Source: Candidatus Rokuibacteriota bacterium (GTDB lineage: Bacteria; Methylomirabilota; Methylomirabilia; Rokubacteriales; CSP1-6). From it: DNA of 64,000 nucleotides. The stretch lies in the NCBI GenBank assembly GCA_030647435.1, contig JAUSJX010000155.1, positions 40,200-104,199 on the forward strand, written 5' to 3'. Positions 61,105-64,000 of this stretch are shown piece by piece. Every line of letters starts with the position of its first letter. The first letter of the stretch is position 1. The translations under genes were made by a program, and so were the position numbers. The notes under the pieces were generated by a model, which searched no databases, had not been told where the DNA came from, and saw only the letters and a program-made list of their open reading frames with translations.

Positions 61105-62723
61105 CACGGTAGAGGCACCATCCCGAATGGATCGGGCGGCCGGCCGTAGCCCGCGCGGAGCGCACCCGCCATCTCGCCGATCGTGGCGCCCGCCTCGGTC
61201 GCGGCGATGAGCGGCGGCATCAGGTGGGCCGCGCGGTCCTCCGCCGCCCCGCACACGGCGCGGAGAGCGGCCGCCACAAGCCCCGCGTCCCGCTCGCGCC
61301 TGAGCGCGCGAAGCCGCTCGATGCGCGGCGCCGCCGGGGCGATCTTCCGCTCGGTGACGTTCCGCAGGAGCGTGTCCTCGGCCTCGGGCATTTGCTGGGC
61401 GTTCACGCCCACCTGGACGAGGCGCCCGGCGTTCAACTGATGCGCCCGCCGCTCCATGGCGTCGAGGAAGAGGGCGCGGAACCACTTGCCGTCGCAGAGC
61501 CCTTCCGGCGGGCCCATGGCCTCGATGCGCTCGATCATCTCGCGGATGCGGTGCTCGAGCCGGCCGGTGAGCGATTCCAGGTACCACGAGCCGCCGAGGG
61601 GGTCGGCCACGCGCGTGACCCCGGTCTCGAGGGCGATCACCTGCTGGGTGCGGAAGGCGACCAGATGCCCTTCCGGGCTCGGTGTCCGGAAGGCCTCGTC
61701 GAAAGTGGAGACCTCGATCCCCTGCACGCCCGCGAGCACCAGTCCCAGCGCCTGGGTGGCGCCGCGCACCACGTTGTTGACCGGCTGCTGGGCGGTGAGC
61801 GTGAGGCCCGAGGTGTGCGCGGCGATGTTCACCGCCCACGCGCGCGGGTCGGCCGCCCCGAACTCCTCGCGCATCATCCGCGCGTACAGCCGGCGGGCGG
61901 CGCGGATCTTCGCGATCTCCTCGAAAAAGTCCATGCGGAAGTTGACGAGGATGGCGATGCGCGGGGCGAAACGGTCGACCGGAACCCGGCGGCGGACCAG
62001 CTCCCGCACGAGATGACGGATCTCGACGAAGCCGAGCGCCATCTCTTCGACGGCGTCGAGACCCCCGTCGCTGATGTAGTAGGTGTCCTCGAGGAAGGCA
62101 TGAAAACGGGGCATGGCGCGGCTGGCGAACTCGATGGAGTCGACGGCGAGCCGCACGCGCAGCTCGAACGGCATGTGCGTGGCGTAGCCGCAGTCCTCGC
62201 AGTAGAAGGGGGCCTGCACGACGGAGCCGCGCAGGAGGGTGGGGTCCACGCCGCGCCGCCGGGCGGTGAGGTAGAGGCCGGCCACCGCGAACGGCGCGGG
62301 AACGGAATGAGAGAGCGTGAGCCGATCGAGCGGCAGGCCGTCGTAGAGATCGAGCCAGTCCTGGAGGCAGCACAGCGACACGCCCTGGGTGCCGACGGCC
62401 GGCGCCGAGACGGGGTGGTCGGGATCCATCCACGCCATGGTCGGCGTGTCGCCGATGACATCGAGGCCGGTGGCGCCGTGGGCGATGAGGTAGCGGAACT
62501 GCTCATTGGAGCGCCCCGAATCGCCTTCACCGGACAGCTCGCGCTGGATCCAGCCGCCGTCGGCCCCGGCCGGGCGCCGCCCTCGCGTAAAGGGGTACGC
62601 CCCGGGGTCGCCGAGGCGCTCCGCGTAGTCGCCGGCGGGAGCGTCGGCGGGCCCGTACACGGGCCGCAGCGGGAGGCCGGAGTCGGTCTCGCGCCCGTGG
62701 GGCGCAGCGCCGGCGTCGCTCAC
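61101..62723 (-). CDS. Acyl-CoA mutase large subunit (methylmalonyl-CoA mutase family), atypical active site
   Basis: The 540-residue protein starts at a GTG overlapping the SDR stop. Family features are PGAYPFTRG near residue 35, FRYLIAHGATGLDV, GLPLDRLTLSHSV, FAPRIAILVNFRMDFFEEIA near 285 and SGLTLTAQQPVNNV near 348. By my alignment with the Propionibacterium enzyme, Tyr89 (RQYAG) is Leu here (RELSG), His244 (SGYH) is Tyr (DTYY), and Arg207 is kept (VRLAVD). The NDILKE segment is replaced by a Cys-containing FYCEDCGY. The substrate is therefore probably not methylmalonyl-CoA. Confidence 0.85.
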   Translation of the reverse strand: MSDAGAAPHGRETDSGLPLRPVYGPADAPAGDYAERLGDPGAYPFTRGRRPAGADGGWIQRELSGEGDSGRSNEQFRYLIAHGATGLDVIGDTPTMAWMDPDHPVSAPAVGTQGVSLCCLQDWLDLYDGLPLDRLTLSHSVPAPFAVAGLYLTARRRGVDPTLLRGSVVQAPFYCEDCGYATHMPFELRVRLAVDSIEFASRAMPRFHAFLEDTYYISDGGLDAVEEMALGFVEIRHLVRELVRRRVPVDRFAPRIAILVNFRMDFFEEIAKIRAARRLYARMMREEFGAADPRAWAVNIAAHTSGLTLTAQQPVNNVVRGATQALGLVLAGVQGIEVSTFDEAFRTPSPEGHLVAFRTQQVIALETGVTRVADPLGGSWYLESLTGRLEHRIREMIERIEAMGPPEGLCDGKWFRALFLDAMERRAHQLNAGRLVQVGVNAQQMPEAEDTLLRNVTERKIAPAAPRIERLRALRRERDAGLVAAALRAVCGAAEDRAAHLMPPLIAATEAGATIGEMAGALRAGYGRPPDPFGMVPLPW

Positions 62724-63526
62724 GGCGTTCCCCCCGCGTCGCGCACCTCGCGCCGGCTGGCGAGCGAGAGCGTGTTGAGCCGCAGTCCCCCGTCGATGGG
62801 AATCTCCGCGCCGTTGATGAAGCCGGCGCGGTCCGAGGCGAGGAAGGCGATGAGGTATGCCACCTCGCCGGGCTCTCCCAGGCGCCGGACCGGCGCGGCA
62901 CTCGCCGCTGCTTCCCGGATCTCGGCGGGCATCGCGCAAACGTTCTCGGTGGCGATGAGCCCAGGCAGCACGGCATTGCAGGTGACGCCGTGGCGGCCAT
63001 GCTCGAGAGCCACCGTCTTGGTGAGGCCGAGAAGCCCTGCCTTGCTGGCGGCATAGGCCGCCTGATGGTGGAGCCCGCCCGTGCCCCCGATCGAGGACAC
63101 GTTGACGATGCGCCCCCAGCGGGATGCCACCATGTCACCAATCGTCGCCTGGATCATGTGGAAGGCGCCGGAGAGATTCACGTCCACCTCCCGGTGCCAC
63201 GCGGCCGCGGTCATCCGCGCGACCGGCGCGACATTGGCGACGATGCCGGCATTGTTGACGAGGATGCCGGGAGGGCCCAGGGCCTCGCGCAGCCGCGCGA
63301 CGGCGGCGCGCACCGCCTCGTCATCCGCGATGTCGAAGACCGCGACGGCGGCGCGGCGGCCGCGCGCCCGCACCTCCGCCGCAACGGCCTCGACCTCGCT
63401 CAGCACGTCGGCCACCGCCACGTCCGCGCCTTCCTCGGCGAGCACAAGCGCGGTGACGCGCCCGATTCCGCGGGCGGCACCGGTGACGAGCGCCACTCGG
63501 CCGGCGAGGAGCAAGGGCGGACTCAT
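62720..63526 (-). CDS. SDR family oxidoreductase (FabG-like)
   Basis: The 268-residue protein has VTGAARGIGRVTA near residue 14 (nucleotide binding), NNAGIVANV near 91, a Ser in NVSSIGGTGG near 142 and the catalytic YAASKAG near 157. IPIDGGLRLN near the end is typical. Asp after the second strand (VAVADV) suggests NAD preference. It is the first gene of the mutase operon and could oxidise or reduce a hydroxyacyl-CoA in the same pathway. Confidence 0.9.
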   Translation of the reverse strand: MSPPLLLAGRVALVTGAARGIGRVTALVLAEEGADVAVADVLSEVEAVAAEVRARGRRAAVAVFDIADDEAVRAAVARLREALGPPGILVNNAGIVANVAPVARMTAAAWHREVDVNLSGAFHMIQATIGDMVASRWGRIVNVSSIGGTGGLHHQAAYAASKAGLLGLTKTVALEHGRHGVTCNAVLPGLIATENVCAMPAEIREAAASAAPVRRLGEPGEVAYLIAFLASDRAGFINGAEIPIDGGLRLNTLSLASRREVRDAGGTP

Positions 63527-63763
63527 AAAGTCTCCCTACGCTACCACAGGCTCGACCGTGCCGGTGCCACCCGCCCTGATATCCTGCGGGAGCCCTGCCG
63601 TTCCTCGTGCCCGCCTGAGCGGCTATGATACCGTCATCTCCCGGACCGAGGCGAAGCGGTGCAGGGACGGACAAACCGGAGGCAGGTATGAGACACGCGT
63701 TGCCCGCACTGATGGTCATTCAGGCGCCCTGAGCCCAGCCCGGATATGCGTGAACACATGCGG
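63527..63763. other. Region upstream of the mutase operon
   Basis: It should contain the operon promoter on the minus strand. I do not see a convincing -10/-35 pair, and no gene is supported. Confidence 0.4.
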
Positions 63764-63854
63764 CACCCTCACCCCGACCCTCTCCCTCGGAGAGGGAGAG
63801 GGAGCTGTTTCGATCCCCTCGCCCCCAGAGGGGGAGAGGGACAGGGTGAGGGGG
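63764..63854. repeat. Palindromic repeat family E
   Basis: The arms CCCTCACCCCGACCCTCTCC (from 63766) and GAGAGGGACAGGGTGAGGGG (to 63854) pair with few mismatches, with a smaller CTCTCCCTC/GAGGGAGAG hairpin inside. Hairpins of this CCCTCACCC...GGGTGAGGG kind are common dispersed elements in high-GC genomes. Confidence 0.75.
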
Positions 63855-64000
63855 CGCAAAGGACGCGGAACACGCGTTCGTGAATAGCGGTCGTATGCCG
63901 CTCCGCGGCCGGAGATCGGAAAGTAACATTGTGCGAGGACGGGGGATCGGTTAGGGTGCCCGCGGATGTGTCGGGTCGAGAAGGCCGACCGTTCAATGGT
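63855..64000. other. Right edge, no gene recognised
   Basis: No coding sequence or RNA can be supported in the last 146 bases. Confidence 0.4.

Noticed and set aside
61224..63056. 610-codon plus-strand frame
   Set aside because: It is antisense to the mutase large subunit and SDR; composition is that of a shadow frame.

Overview
The window is a GC-rich, gene-dense stretch from a Gram-negative bacterium: it has a complete Tol-Pal envelope operon, Lgt, several lipobox or Sec signal peptides, and many genes overlapping as ATGA or GTGA. No rRNA or complete tRNA is present, so taxonomy cannot be fixed. Base composition, long palindromic repeats and gene mix would fit an uncultured soil or sediment lineage (Rokubacteria/Methylomirabilota or a deltaproteobacterial group), but this is a guess.

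Layout. 1-3.7 kb: end of a DUF1445 gene, 5-oxoprolinase subunits PxpB/PxpC, a glutamate-1-semialdehyde-aminomutase-like enzyme and a glycine-zipper lipoprotein. 3.76-11.75 kb: one long operon with the whole glycine cleavage system (gcvT, gcvH, gcvPA, gcvPB), a lipoate ligase-type protein, a Nudix hydrolase, leucyl aminopeptidase and a PHP phosphoesterase. 11.78-12.15 kb: two copies of a palindromic repeat. 12.2-18.3 kb: hotdog protein, MFS transporter, DUF151 protein, AAA+ ATPase, thioesterase and formate-THF ligase. 18.3-24.2 kb: a Gld-type ABC exporter with GldG-like and DUF4340 partners, then a metallo-hydrolase. 24.4-27.1 kb: SDR, DUF502 membrane protein, alpha/beta hydrolase and a zinc-finger anti-sigma-like protein. 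27.1-32.0 kb: tolQ-tolR-tolA-tolB-pal-cpoB on the minus strand, divergent from lgt, an RNase Z-like hydrolase, endonuclease V and a DNA methyltransferase.

35-46 kb is a regulatory region. A histidine kinase and a GAFTGA-bearing NtrC-type regulator sit between two sigma-54-type promoters, each with an upstream TGTCG-N6-CGACA dyad. One drives a family-5 solute-binding protein; the other drives a single-domain response regulator plus a trehalose-phosphatase-like enzyme. A decayed second copy of the regulator genes, with its promoter and dyad still recognisable, flanks an M23 peptidase at 36-38 kb. Small membrane proteins lie between.

46-58 kb is an accessory region full of gene fragments: a gene reduced to its signal peptide, the 3' third of the methyltransferase in permuted order with its neighbouring repeat, a crotonase tail, a tRNA 3' end, an OYE-family fragment, a TSUP fragment, a GGDEF fragment and a frameshifted nitrite/sulfite reductase. 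Many are bounded by repeats, including solo 3' ends of an IS91-family element whose transposase is at 58.2-59.7 kb. Intact genes here are an Fe-S protein, a RelE/XRE toxin-antitoxin pair, a large hybrid histidine kinase and a GAF sensor. 59.8-63.5 kb: a tight minus-strand operon of SDR, B12-dependent acyl-CoA mutase large subunit, separate B12-binding subunit and crotonase; the mutase and crotonase both lack expected catalytic residues, making this the best candidate for undescribed chemistry.
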